Assembly: GCF_008180415.1 (NCBI RefSeq)
Contig: NZ_VTEI01000002.1
Coordinates: 516,518 to 580,517, forward strand
DNA length: 64,000 nt
Origin: Rossellomorea vietnamensis
Lineage (GTDB): Bacteria > Bacillota > Bacilli > Bacillales > Bacillaceae_B
Direction: 5' to 3'
Below are positions 55,616 to 64,000 of the stretch, one piece after another. Positions within the stretch are counted from its first letter, which is position 1. Each line of letters begins with the position of its first letter. Under the pieces are notes generated by a model. It saw only the letters and a list, made by a program, of their open reading frames with translations. It searched no databases and was not told the origin of the DNA. The position numbers were made by a program, and so were the translations under genes.

Positions 55616-55645
55616 AACAGCCTCCCTATGTAATGTGTTTTAGTT

Positions 55646-56752
55646 TTAAAATACTTCAAAACTGGTTTCTTGTATCAAGACCTTTTTACCTCTTTCAAGA
55701 TCGGTATTGTTCTGAAAGCTGATTACCAGCCTTCCCACCGAGTCTTCCCTCATTTCCAAAACCCGTATGTTGGTCAGGCTGATCTGTTCATTTGCCAGCA
55801 AGCCGGTTATCTCTGCAATAACTCCAGGATTGTCTGGAATATCCACGTACAAATCATAGAAAGCAGGTATCGCTCCTTTGCTTTTCACCGGAAGTCCATC
55901 CCGGAATGTCTTAGCCTCAGAAAAGAAACGAAACACATTTTCTTTATCTTCCCCTCCAATTCTTTCAATCAGAACATCCATACTTTCCTTCCATTCTCTT
56001 AGGAGTTTGAGAAGCACCCGATTGTTCTGCAGTGTAATATCACTCCACATCTGCGGATCTGCGGATGCAATTCTTGTTGTATCTTTAAAGCCTCCTGCGG
56101 CGAGCCTCGAGATATAAGGAAATTGATCTTCAGCGCTCATGGCCGTGTGGACCAGGGATGAGGCAATCAAGTGAGGGAAATGGCTGACAACCCCGGTGAG
56201 CTCGTCATGATCCAATGGATCAAGTATAAGAAATTTCGCTCTTGTTCCTTCAAGCCATCTTTGAAGTTCTGCTGATTTCTCTTCGGATATTCCGGCTCCA
56301 GGTGTCAAAATATAATAAGCATTTTCAAAAAGAAGATCTTTAGCCGCTGTCACGCCGCTTTTATGCGAACCCGCCATCGGGTGTCCGCCTATAAAGGCAG
56401 CCCCTTTCTCTGCCAGCTGTTTAGAAGCTTCCATAATTGGACTTTTTACACTGCCAGCGTCTGTTATCAAGACATTTTCTTTCAAACTTACGCTCTGCAG
56501 CTTCTCAATTAACTTTATGATACCGTTAACTGGTGCAGCTAAGATGATCAAGTCAGCTGCTTCGGCTGCCTCTTCAAAAGAACAAGCTTCTTCATCAATG
56601 ATTCCGAGTTCCCTTGCCCGCCTCTGCTCTTCCTTCTTTCTGTCGAATCCAATGATCGTGCAGTCAGGGTGGGCTTTTTTGATACTGATGCAAAGGGAAC
56701 CACCGATTAAACCTAGTCCGGCTGCCAGAACTGTTCCTTTCAAGAGATTCAC
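55646..56752 (-). CDS. tyrA: Prephenate dehydrogenase
   Basis: The 368-residue enzyme has NAD-binding LAAGLGLIGGSLCISI near residue 10, the conserved GGHPMAGSHKSGV near residue 122 and GVVSHFPHLIASSLV near 190, and a C-terminal ACT domain (YDLYVDIPDNPGVIAEITGL, from about residue 290), which suggests feedback by aromatic amino acids. It converts prephenate to 4-hydroxyphenylpyruvate. hisC directly upstream and aroA directly downstream, as in the B. subtilis supraoperon. Confidence 0.95.
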   Translation of the reverse strand: MNLLKGTVLAAGLGLIGGSLCISIKKAHPDCTIIGFDRKKEEQRRARELGIIDEEACSFEEAAEAADLIILAAPVNGIIKLIEKLQSVSLKENVLITDAGSVKSPIMEASKQLAEKGAAFIGGHPMAGSHKSGVTAAKDLLFENAYYILTPGAGISEEKSAELQRWLEGTRAKFLILDPLDHDELTGVVSHFPHLIASSLVHTAMSAEDQFPYISRLAAGGFKDTTRIASADPQMWSDITLQNNRVLLKLLREWKESMDVLIERIGGEDKENVFRFFSEAKTFRDGLPVKSKGAIPAFYDLYVDIPDNPGVIAEITGLLANEQISLTNIRVLEMREDSVGRLVISFQNNTDLERGKKVLIQETSFEVF

Positions 56753-56791
56753 CTTCTTTTTCTGTTTGTTTATCAGAGTGCCTGCTAAATA

Positions 56792-57886
56792 TCAGTCATC
56801 CGTATTCAGGAAATCTCTGATTGTTTCCAGTAAGCCTTGATTTTGTTCAGGAGTTCCTATCGTTATTCTTACGGCAGTCGGAAAGCCCAGAGCCTTTCCG
56901 GACCGGACGATATACCCCTTACTTAATAAGTGCTGAAAAACTTCATCTCCATCAATTCCAAAATCAATCACGATGAAATTGGCTTGTGAAGGGAAATACT
57001 TCAGTTCTTTCTCTCTGCATAGTTCATAATACTGTTCCATGCCCTTTCTGTTTTCAAGCCGGCATCTCTCTATGAATTCCTGATCAGTAAGCGCAGCAGC
57101 GGCAGCTCCTTGAGCAACAATATTATTATTGAAAGGTTCACGCAATGGTTCAAGCTTCGAGATGATTTCTTCATTGGCGATTCCGTAGCCGACTCGCAGA
57201 CCCGCCAGCCCATATGCTTTTGAAAAAGTTCGTGTGACCAAAAGGCGTGGATACTTTTCAACCAGCTTGATGGCGTCATAATAATCGCCAGCGGTCACAT
57301 ACTCAAAGTAGGCTTCATCCAACACAGTTAATACATGAGGAGGGACGCGGTCCAGGAAGTTAGTTAAGGACTTCTCTGAAATGTACTCTCCACTCGGGTT
57401 GTTCGGACTGCAAAGCCATACAACAGTCGTATTTTCATCAATAGCCTTAAGCATTTCATCAAGGTTGTGGCGGCCATACTCATCCAATACTATCTCTCTT
57501 ACCTCTGCTCCTTCAATTACAGCGTTGTGCTTGTATTGAGGGAAAGTCGGACTTGCCATGACCGTATTCGCCCCCTGCTGCAGCAGCCCCCTCGTAATGA
57601 TTTGGATAATTTCATCTGAACCGTTTCCAAGAATGACTTGTTTTTCTGATACTCCAAGATGCGAAGAAAGTGAATTTCTGAGTATCTTAGCGTAACCATC
57701 CGGATAAATGGAATAAGTGAACTCTGCCTTTCTCAAGTACTCTTCTACCTTCGCAGAAAAACCGAACGGATTTTCATTTGAAGATAATTTTACGATAGAG
57801 CTTAACCCATATAACTTTTTGACGTCATCTATTGTTTTGCCAGGCTGATATGCTTTTAAATTCTGTATTTGTTTTTTCCAATTCAC
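56792..57886 (-). CDS. hisC: Histidinol-phosphate / aromatic aminotransferase
   Basis: The 364-residue PLP aminotransferase has KLSSNENPFG at the N terminus, WLCSPNNPSGEYIS, LDEAYFEYV, the PLP lysine in TRTFSKAYGLAGLRVGYG, and the C-terminal arginine in AVRITIG. In Bacillus it serves both histidine synthesis and the last step of tyrosine and phenylalanine synthesis. GTG at 57884-57886 (VNWKKQIQNLKAYQPGK) has GGGTGG 7 bp upstream and fits homologs. Confidence 0.94.
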   Translation of the reverse strand: MNWKKQIQNLKAYQPGKTIDDVKKLYGLSSIVKLSSNENPFGFSAKVEEYLRKAEFTYSIYPDGYAKILRNSLSSHLGVSEKQVILGNGSDEIIQIITRGLLQQGANTVMASPTFPQYKHNAVIEGAEVREIVLDEYGRHNLDEMLKAIDENTTVVWLCSPNNPSGEYISEKSLTNFLDRVPPHVLTVLDEAYFEYVTAGDYYDAIKLVEKYPRLLVTRTFSKAYGLAGLRVGYGIANEEIISKLEPLREPFNNNIVAQGAAAAALTDQEFIERCRLENRKGMEQYYELCREKELKYFPSQANFIVIDFGIDGDEVFQHLLSKGYIVRSGKALGFPTAVRITIGTPEQNQGLLETIRDFLNTDD

Positions 57887-58136
57887 TGTGAACCCACCCT
57901 TTCCCTTCAATTCTCTAATACGTTATCACGTTAAAGCGTTACAATATTAATACTATCACACAATTCTTGTGAAAATCTATATAGAATTGGCGGTAAAGCG
58001 GTCCAGGAGGACAATGAATAAGAGTCATGGCAAAAAAGAACCGGGTGGCTATCCTTCTGCACCTTCGTTAACACGACGACATAACGAATTCTACCTCAAG
58101 AACCTGCTGAATGTATTATAAACCCCCTTTAAATAG
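57887..58136 (-). other. Short aroB-hisC gap, site of absent aroH-trp block
   Basis: In B. subtilis aroH and trpEDCFBA lie between aroB and hisC. Here only about 250 bp separate the two genes. A palindromic CACAA-GAA-TTGTG (near 57960-57972) is visible upstream of hisC. No trp remnant, T-box or clear promoter was recognised. Confidence 0.6.
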
Positions 58137-59222
58137 TCACCCTACAGCCAGCACATAATCATGTGCTTCTTTCAGGTCTTCCTTGTTTATCCTTTTCAAA
58201 AGAGGATTGCCGATCTCACTCAGGAGGACGAATTGAGGAATCTTATTCTCAGCTTTTTTGTCTCTTGTCATGACTTCATAGATTTCATCAAATGAGTGCT
58301 TAGCTGCAGCTTCAGCTGTATATCCCAGTCGCTTGACCCAATTGGTGAATTCTGAAAGGTCAAACCGAAATCCTGCGTGTTTCACACTGAGAAAAAGGGC
58401 AAAAATCATTCCAGTCATAACCGCTTCACCATGGGAAATACCTTTGTAGCCCTCAAGGTTTTCCAAGGAGTGCCCGTAAGTATGTCCAAAATTCAAATAA
58501 GCTCTGATTCCTTTTTCTCTTTCATCCTGTCCTACTATTTCAGCCTTGACGGCAATTCCTTGTTTCAAGGAGTTTATTAAAAATGTTTGATCAATAGAAG
58601 TAAAGGTTTGAAGATTTGCTTTCAGCATCTTATAAAAGGTCTCATCCGATATCAAGGAATGCTTGATGACCTCAGCCATACCAGATCTAATCTCCTTTAA
58701 AGGGAGACTTCTCAGGAATTCCGTTTCGTAAAACACCGCTTCAGGATGATAAAATTGTCCAATCATATTCTTCCCCAGCCTGTGATTGACTGCCACTTTG
58801 CCTCCTACTGAACTATCATGGGCAAGGATTGTTGTTGGAAGGCCGACAAATCTCACTCCCCTCATATAGGTGGCTGCGACAAAGCCAGCCAAATCCCCGC
58901 AGGCTCCGCCTCCAAACGCAAGGATGCATGACTGGCGGTCCAGCCCCTTATCAATGGCAAATGTCATGCAGTCATCATAGACCTTCAATGTCTTGGCTTC
59001 CTCCCCTGGAGGTACAGTAAATACAGAATAATCAATGGATAAAGGCAGAGAATCTTCCAGAGTATCTCCATGTAATTCATAAACAGTCCTATCAGCAATA
59101 ACCATGATTTGCGATATAGGCTTCGCTTGACTGGCCAAGAAATCTTTAAGGTTACCTATTATTCCGCTGCCTATGTATACAGGGTATTGTTTTGTTTCGG
59201 TTTCAATTTGCAAAAGATCCAT
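58137..59222 (-). CDS. aroB: 3-dehydroquinate synthase
   Basis: The 361-residue NAD-dependent enzyme has LAFGGGACGDLAGFVAATYMRG, PTTILAHDSSVGGKVAVN, the zinc and substrate ligands in GMAEVIKHSLI, and NFGHTYGHSLE near residue 245. Second step of the shikimate pathway. It begins 3 bp after the aroC stop codon, so both are translated together. Confidence 0.95.
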   Translation of the reverse strand: MDLLQIETETKQYPVYIGSGIIGNLKDFLASQAKPISQIMVIADRTVYELHGDTLEDSLPLSIDYSVFTVPPGEEAKTLKVYDDCMTFAIDKGLDRQSCILAFGGGACGDLAGFVAATYMRGVRFVGLPTTILAHDSSVGGKVAVNHRLGKNMIGQFYHPEAVFYETEFLRSLPLKEIRSGMAEVIKHSLISDETFYKMLKANLQTFTSIDQTFLINSLKQGIAVKAEIVGQDEREKGIRAYLNFGHTYGHSLENLEGYKGISHGEAVMTGMIFALFLSVKHAGFRFDLSEFTNWVKRLGYTAEAAAKHSFDEIYEVMTRDKKAENKIPQFVLLSEIGNPLLKRINKEDLKEAHDYVLAVG

Positions 59223-59225
59223 AGT

Positions 59226-60398
59226 TTAATAATCCTTGGACTGCTTGCGGTATTCAGATAGGTCATGCTTCAGCCGCTGAAATTGATCACTACTGAATTG
59301 TTCAGTGATGGCATTTGCCAGCTCCCATGCCACAACCGATTCGGCAACGACGCTGGCTGCAGGCACTGCACAGCTGTCAGAACGTTCAATGCTTGCTGTA
59401 AACTCTTCTTTGCTTTCAATATCGACACTTTTCAATGGTTTATAAAGGGTGGGGATCGGTTTCATCACGCCTTTAACCACAATCGGCATACCAGTCGTCA
59501 TCCCTCCTTCGAAACCTCCAAGCCGGTTGGTTTTGCGATAGTATCCCAGTTCTGCATTCCAGGCAATCTCATCGTGTACTTCACTCCCGGGTTTTCTCGC
59601 CATTTCAAACCCCAGACCGAACTCTACTCCTTTAAAGGCATTTATGCTCATGACCGCCATTGCGATTTTAGCATCAAGCTTGCGGTCATAGTGGACATAG
59701 CTTCCTATTCCAGCAGGCATTCCTTCCACAATGACTTCAACGACTCCGCCGATAGAGTCACCAGCGTTCTTCGCAGAATCAATTGCGGCCATCATTTTTT
59801 CCGCTGCTTCATCGTCCAAACAACGTACTGGGGAACTCTCCGTTTTCTGTATTAATTCTTCGATAGACGAATAGGACACATCTTGGGCAATGATTCCCCC
59901 AATCTCCCTTACATGTCCTGCCACCTTGATCCCAAGCTCATCCAGCAGTTTTTTGGCAACAGCTCCAGCCGCCACCCTTACTGTCGTTTCCCTTGCAGAG
60001 GATCTCTCAAGTACATTCCTGAGATCACGATGTCCGTACTTGATTCCTCCATTTAAATCGGCATGGCCGGGACGCGGCCTTGTAATCTTTCTTTTAACAT
60101 CCTCTTGCTCATCAGGAGAAATCGGTTCGATCCCCATGATTTTCGTCCAATGAGTCCAGTCTTTGTTCTCTACTAATAGTGCCAGTGGTGAGCCCAGCGT
60201 CATCCCATGCCTCACACCTCCGGCAATATTGACCTGGTCCTTTTCTATCTGCATTCTGCGTCCGCGCCCGTAACCCTTCTGGCGTCTTGCAAGCTCATTA
60301 TTGATGTCTTGAGCACTAAGGGGCATCCCTGCAGGTACTCCTTCAAGGATCGCGGTTAATTGCGGTCCATGTGATTCTCCGGCTGTTAAGTATCTCAT
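59226..60398 (-). CDS. aroC: Chorismate synthase
   Basis: The 390-residue enzyme (aroF in B. subtilis naming) has the three family signatures: [16 protein letters not shown] at residue 7, [40 protein letters not shown], and the C-terminal [15 protein letters not shown]. Uses reduced FMN to make chorismate, last step of the shared aromatic pathway. GGGGAAAG precedes the ATG. First gene of aroC-aroB, downstream of cheR and ndk. Confidence 0.96.
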   Translation of the reverse strand: MRYLTAGESHGPQLTAILEGVPAGMPLSAQDINNELARRQKGYGRGRRMQIEKDQVNIAGGVRHGMTLGSPLALLVENKDWTHWTKIMGIEPISPDEQEDVKRKITRPRPGHADLNGGIKYGHRDLRNVLERSSARETTVRVAAGAVAKKLLDELGIKVAGHVREIGGIIAQDVSYSSIEELIQKTESSPVRCLDDEAAEKMMAAIDSAKNAGDSIGGVVEVIVEGMPAGIGSYVHYDRKLDAKIAMAVMSINAFKGVEFGLGFEMARKPGSEVHDEIAWNAELGYYRKTNRLGGFEGGMTTGMPIVVKGVMKPIPTLYKPLKSVDIESKEEFTASIERSDSCAVPAASVVAESVVAWELANAITEQFSSDQFQRLKHDLSEYRKQSKDY

Positions 60399-60497
60399 CC
60401 AGTCTTTCCCCTTCCCAGCTTAAATAATTTTGTATCAATATACCACATTCTCCTGCTGAATACATAGAAGATAATCTTTATAGAATGCTGTTTTCCC

Positions 60498-60667
60498 AAG
60501 GCTCTTTTTGTAAACTTTGCTGCTATTTAATATGAATTATGTGAAAAAAACCCCATTCAATAGGGAATATCCTGGTAAGCAAGAAAGAAAAAAGCTCCTC
60601 CCTCCGTCTGGAGAGAAAAACCTTATCCAGAGACATCCGAGAGCGACAATATATTCGAAAACAGCCT
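60498..60667 (+). repeat. Dispersed inverted-repeat element, copy 7
   Basis: AAGGCTCTTTTTGTAAACTT at the left, ATATTCGAAAACAGCCTT at the right, with AAGCAAGAAAGAAAAAAGCT inside. It is flanked by TTTTCCC on the left and TTTCCC at the right end. About 170 bp, upstream of aroC. Confidence 0.82.
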
Positions 60668-60867
60668 TTCCCAAAGAACGCGCCGTGTGAAAAGAAATAG
60701 GCTTCCCAGCTAGTTTCAACGCCTCCAGCGAATATCCCTTTACGTAAAAGGGGTAGCATTTAAAGGCACAAACCATTAAGTGTAAAACCTGCTTTAAAAG
60801 TCCGTTTGGCAACTGGCTCTATTGAGTCAATTGAAGGATAGTCTATTAAAAGGCGGCTTATAGGAAT

Positions 60868-61135
60868 AATCAAAACCACCATTGTGACTGGTGGTTTGAA
60901 CCGCGGCTGGAAGCCTGTCATACCGAACGAGCTTGATCTAAAAGGTCCACTTAATAATTTGCATCAATTTATCCCCTATAAAATTTTCGAGAAATAAGGG
61001 GAGAACTTCCGCTTATTTAAGAAAAAGCAAAAACTCAGCTGAATTTAGCTGAGAAATTCCCCTTATTCTCTTAAAAAGATTGAAAATGGCTCATTTTGCT
61101 GTGCTTAAGCGGAAAAACTCCGCTTATTTTAGTTA
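60868..61135. repeat. Palindromic repeats between copy 7 and cheR
   Basis: AAACCACCA / TGGTGGTTT (60873-60881 with 60889-60897), CTCAGCT / AGCTGAG (61034-61053) and TAAGCGGA / TCCGCTTA (61105-61127) are perfect inverted repeats. ATAAGGGG and CTTCCGCTTAT (60994-61015) and CCCCTTAT belong with them. Related fragments occur at 50459-50630. No gene is recognised in 60399-61278. Confidence 0.55.
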
Positions 61136-61278
61136 GGAATATTCAGGTTCATTACAAGGCATACATCCTGTCAATTGAAATGAAGCAATAGAAAACTGCT
61201 TTATTGCTTCAGGAAGGGAGAATTTTTTATACCTCGCTATTAGCTCTCCCCGGCATAGGCAGGGGATTTTTAGACCAT

Positions 61279-61306
61279 TTAAAAAACGCCGTTCAAGCCC
61301 GGCGCT
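61279..61306 (-). terminator. Terminator of cheR
   Basis: GCGCCG / CGGCGT with an 8-nt loop and a run of six T on the minus strand. Confidence 0.8.
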
Positions 61307-61310
61307 CCCT

Positions 61311-62147
<837 letters not shown>

Positions 62148-62313
62148 TTAAATTTGCATAAAAATAATAGGTCGTATATTGTATCTACTTTCAAAAATCG
62201 CGGCTTTTCTATTCGCATGGATTTCCGCCTGCCTGCAGTTTCCTCCTGTTAAGAAAGGCACTGTTTAAACCACAAATTTTTACTCCGAGCCTTCTGAAAC
62301 TCTTTACAGATAT

Positions 62314-62360
62314 GCAAAAAGCCTGATCCAGGAGGATATCTCCCAAAACAGGCTTTTTGT
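62314..62360 (-). terminator. Terminator of ndk
   Basis: AAAAAGCCTG / CAGGCTTTTT stem; the loop is long and may hold a second short stem (GGAG/CTCC). Confidence 0.85.
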
Positions 62361-62417
62361 TTAAGCTCTCATATCCATATAGTATGTTATGGAAGGAAAG
62401 CGTCTATCAAATGGATA

Positions 62418-62864
62418 TTAGTAGATCCACTCATTCATTAATTTAGAGTACTCAACCAACTCTTCTTCTTTGAAGAACAAACCGATTTCTCTTTCTGCAC
62501 TTTCAACAGAGTCAGAGCCGTGAATGACGTTTTTCCCTACAGTGATTCCGAAATCACCACGGATCGTTCCCGGAGCAGCATCTTTCGGGTTAGTAGCACC
62601 CATCATTGTACGAGCTGTAGTGATGACGTTCTCTCCTTGCCATACCATTGCGAATACAGGGCCGGAAGTGATAAAGTCCACAAGCTCTCCGAAGAAAGGA
62701 CGCTCTTTATGTTCACCGTAATGTTCTTCAGCCAATTCTTTAGAAATGCTCATCAACTTGGCACCAGCAAGTTGGAAGCCTTTTTTTTCAAAACGAGAAA
62801 CAAATTCAGCAATTAAACCGCGTTGTACGCCGTCTGGCTTTACCATTAAAAATGTTTTTTCCAT
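62418..62864 (-). CDS. ndk: Nucleoside diphosphate kinase
   Basis: The 148-residue enzyme balances NTP and dNTP pools by phosphate transfer. [18 protein letters not shown] at the N terminus, [18 protein letters not shown], and the active-site histidine in [16 protein letters not shown] near residue 116. Full length. AGGAGTG lies before the ATG. Monocistronic with its own terminator. Confidence 0.97.
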   Translation of the reverse strand: MEKTFLMVKPDGVQRGLIAEFVSRFEKKGFQLAGAKLMSISKELAEEHYGEHKERPFFGELVDFITSGPVFAMVWQGENVITTARTMMGATNPKDAAPGTIRGDFGITVGKNVIHGSDSVESAEREIGLFFKEEELVEYSKLMNEWIY

Positions 62865-62967
62865 TTTTCTCCACTCCTAAGTATGTATGTATGGGTCTCT
62901 ATTTCATTTCCCACAAAAAATGGTATCATTGATTTAACATTTTGGCAACGTTTCCATTTGAAATTTT

Positions 62968-63930
62968 CTAAAATTTCCGCCTGCCGATGAAATTGGCGAT
63001 ATCTCTCAGCGTTTTGTTTGCCCCGTTCTTCGGAAGGCCTTCAAGCTCTTTCAAAGCCTTCTTCAAATAGCGTGAACTGAGTTCATGAGATTGCTCTATC
63101 GCTCCGCACCTCTTGATATCCTCAATAACAGAGGTTAAATACTCCTGATCTGCCGTTTCATCGACTCTGATAATTTTCTCTTTCAACCCTGCATCCTGCA
63201 TCGCAAATAAAACCGGAAGTGTAATATTACCCTGGAGAAGATCACTTCCGGCAGGCTTACCCAGCTCTTCCTCACGGGCTGTGAAATCAAGAATATCATC
63301 CGTGATTTGAAAGGACATCCCCACATTATATCCAAATCGGTATAACTTTTTATGTATGTGAGGAGGCGCACCCGCTGAAATGGCTCCAAGCTGGCAGCTG
63401 ACCGCTATCAACAAAGCTGTTTTCCTTTTTATTCTTCTGAGGTAATCCTTCAGATCCTGATCAAAACGGTACTTATCCTTGATCTGCTCAATTTCCCCGA
63501 CTGTTAATTCGACAATTGCATTAGAAAGGATTTTATGAGCATCTTCATTTTGGATTTTCGTCATATATTCCAATGAGCGGGCGAATATATAATCCCCTGT
63601 ATACATCGCCGTCCGGTTGTCCCACTGAGACTTAATCGTCGGTCTTCCTCTTCTCAAATCCGCATCATCAATTACATCATCATGGACAAGAGATGCACTG
63701 TGAATGAGTTCCAAGGCAACCGCTACATTTTTGATGCTGTGAATGTCATATCTGCCGAACTTGGCAGACAACAAAACAAAAACAGGGCGGATGCGCTTGC
63801 CGCCCGCCTCCACCAAGTGAAGTGATGCTTCGTTTAAAAGAGGCGAGCGGGAATCGATTGCCTGCTTTAATTCTTTTTCAATGAGGTCGATATCCGCTTT
63901 CAGAAACGAATATATCATTTTAAACTTCAT
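62968..63930 (-). CDS. hepT: Heptaprenyl diphosphate synthase component II
   Basis: The 320-residue trans-prenyltransferase has the first Asp-rich motif DDVIDDADLRRG (near residue 84) and the second DDILDF (near 212), plus GGKRIRPVF. With the small subunit HepS it makes the C35 side chain of menaquinone-7, the quinone used by QcrABC. It directly follows menG, in the usual hepS-menG-hepT cluster. GGTGG lies 7 bp before the ATG. Confidence 0.93.
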   Translation of the reverse strand: MKFKMIYSFLKADIDLIEKELKQAIDSRSPLLNEASLHLVEAGGKRIRPVFVLLSAKFGRYDIHSIKNVAVALELIHSASLVHDDVIDDADLRRGRPTIKSQWDNRTAMYTGDYIFARSLEYMTKIQNEDAHKILSNAIVELTVGEIEQIKDKYRFDQDLKDYLRRIKRKTALLIAVSCQLGAISAGAPPHIHKKLYRFGYNVGMSFQITDDILDFTAREEELGKPAGSDLLQGNITLPVLFAMQDAGLKEKIIRVDETADQEYLTSVIEDIKRCGAIEQSHELSSRYLKKALKELEGLPKNGANKTLRDIANFIGRRKF

Positions 63931-63964
63931 TTCATTTCCACCCAGATTTAAATTTTTCTATTGA

Positions 63965-64000
63965 TTATTTCTTTTTGAAGCCCATATGCATTGCTGCGAC
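63965..64000 (-). CDS. menG: Demethylmenaquinone methyltransferase, C-terminal end (partial)
   Basis: The minus strand ends a frame VAAMHMGFKKK then TAA, running off the window edge. The VAAMHxGxK tail is typical for MenG/UbiE, and its place 34 bp before hepT is the standard cluster order. Only eleven residues are visible. Confidence 0.6.
   Translation of the reverse strand, partial: VAAMHMGFKKK

Noticed and set aside
58036..58070. T-box-like text GAACCGGGTGGCTATCC upstream of hisC
   Set aside because: It is on the plus strand, opposite to transcription, and lacks the rest of the T-box core.

Overview
The window is a stretch of chromosome from an endospore-forming member of the Bacillaceae (Firmicutes, moderately low GC). 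The evidence is strong Bacillus-type ribosome binding sites, rho-independent terminators, spore genes (cotD, sspM, ypjB), bacillithiol genes (bshA, bshB1), a type B RNase P RNA, and a gene order that largely follows the Bacillus subtilis segment from the ypwA/ypvA area to ndk/hepT. The genus cannot be fixed from the sequence alone. Almost all genes are on the minus strand, so transcription runs from high to low coordinates.

Layout in window coordinates. 1-8400: the end of an unidentified plus-strand gene, a 52-bp tandem hairpin array, carboxypeptidase ypwA, the XPD/DinG-like helicase ypvA, three small or unassigned genes, and a repeat-rich island with an IS3-family element. 8400-12700: RNA methyltransferase ypsC, RNase P RNA, gpsB, ypsA, a second repeat island, and spore coat gene cotD. 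12700-21100: mrfB/mrfA (yprB/yprA, DNA repair), an alpha/beta hydrolase, a small heat-shock protein, yppG, yppF, yppE, an unassigned small gene, sspM and yppC. 21200-30600: recU-ponA on the plus strand, then ypoC, nth, dnaD, asnS, aspB, ypmB and ypmA on the minus strand. 30800-43600: a secreted degenerate metallo-beta-lactamase-fold protein, dinG, a 53-bp tandem repeat array, panBCD behind a promoter-plus-terminator leader, birA, cca, bshA, bshB1, mgsA, dapB and a MazG-type pyrophosphohydrolase. 44200-50200: a YitT-type membrane protein (plus strand), a YugP-type zinc peptidase, ypjB, ypjA, the menaquinol:cytochrome c reductase genes qcrABC, and ypiF. 50800-64000: ypiB, TPR protein ypiA, an amidohydrolase-like protein of unknown function, aromatic amino acid genes (aroA/aroE, tyrA, hisC, aroB, aroC/aroF), cheR, ndk, hepT and the last codons of menG.

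These are mostly housekeeping genes. They cover aromatic amino acids and chorismate, pantothenate, lysine/dipicolinate (dapB), bacillithiol, menaquinone side chain and its use by the bc complex, tRNA CCA addition and asparaginyl-tRNA charging, peptidoglycan synthesis with chromosome segregation (ponA-recU, gpsB, dnaD), DNA repair (mrfAB, nth, dinG) and sporulation. The aro cluster lacks the aroH-trpEDCFBA block that sits between aroB and hisC in B. subtilis.

The unusual content is between genes. There is a dispersed element of about 150-200 bp in seven or eight copies with terminal inverted repeats AAGGCTSTTTTCGYA. One copy is split by the IS3 element, and two abut stop codons exactly. There are also two unrelated tandem arrays with almost the same period (52 and 53 bp), each built around a hairpin, a cluster of hairpins between two element copies, and a likely attenuated leader ahead of panB.
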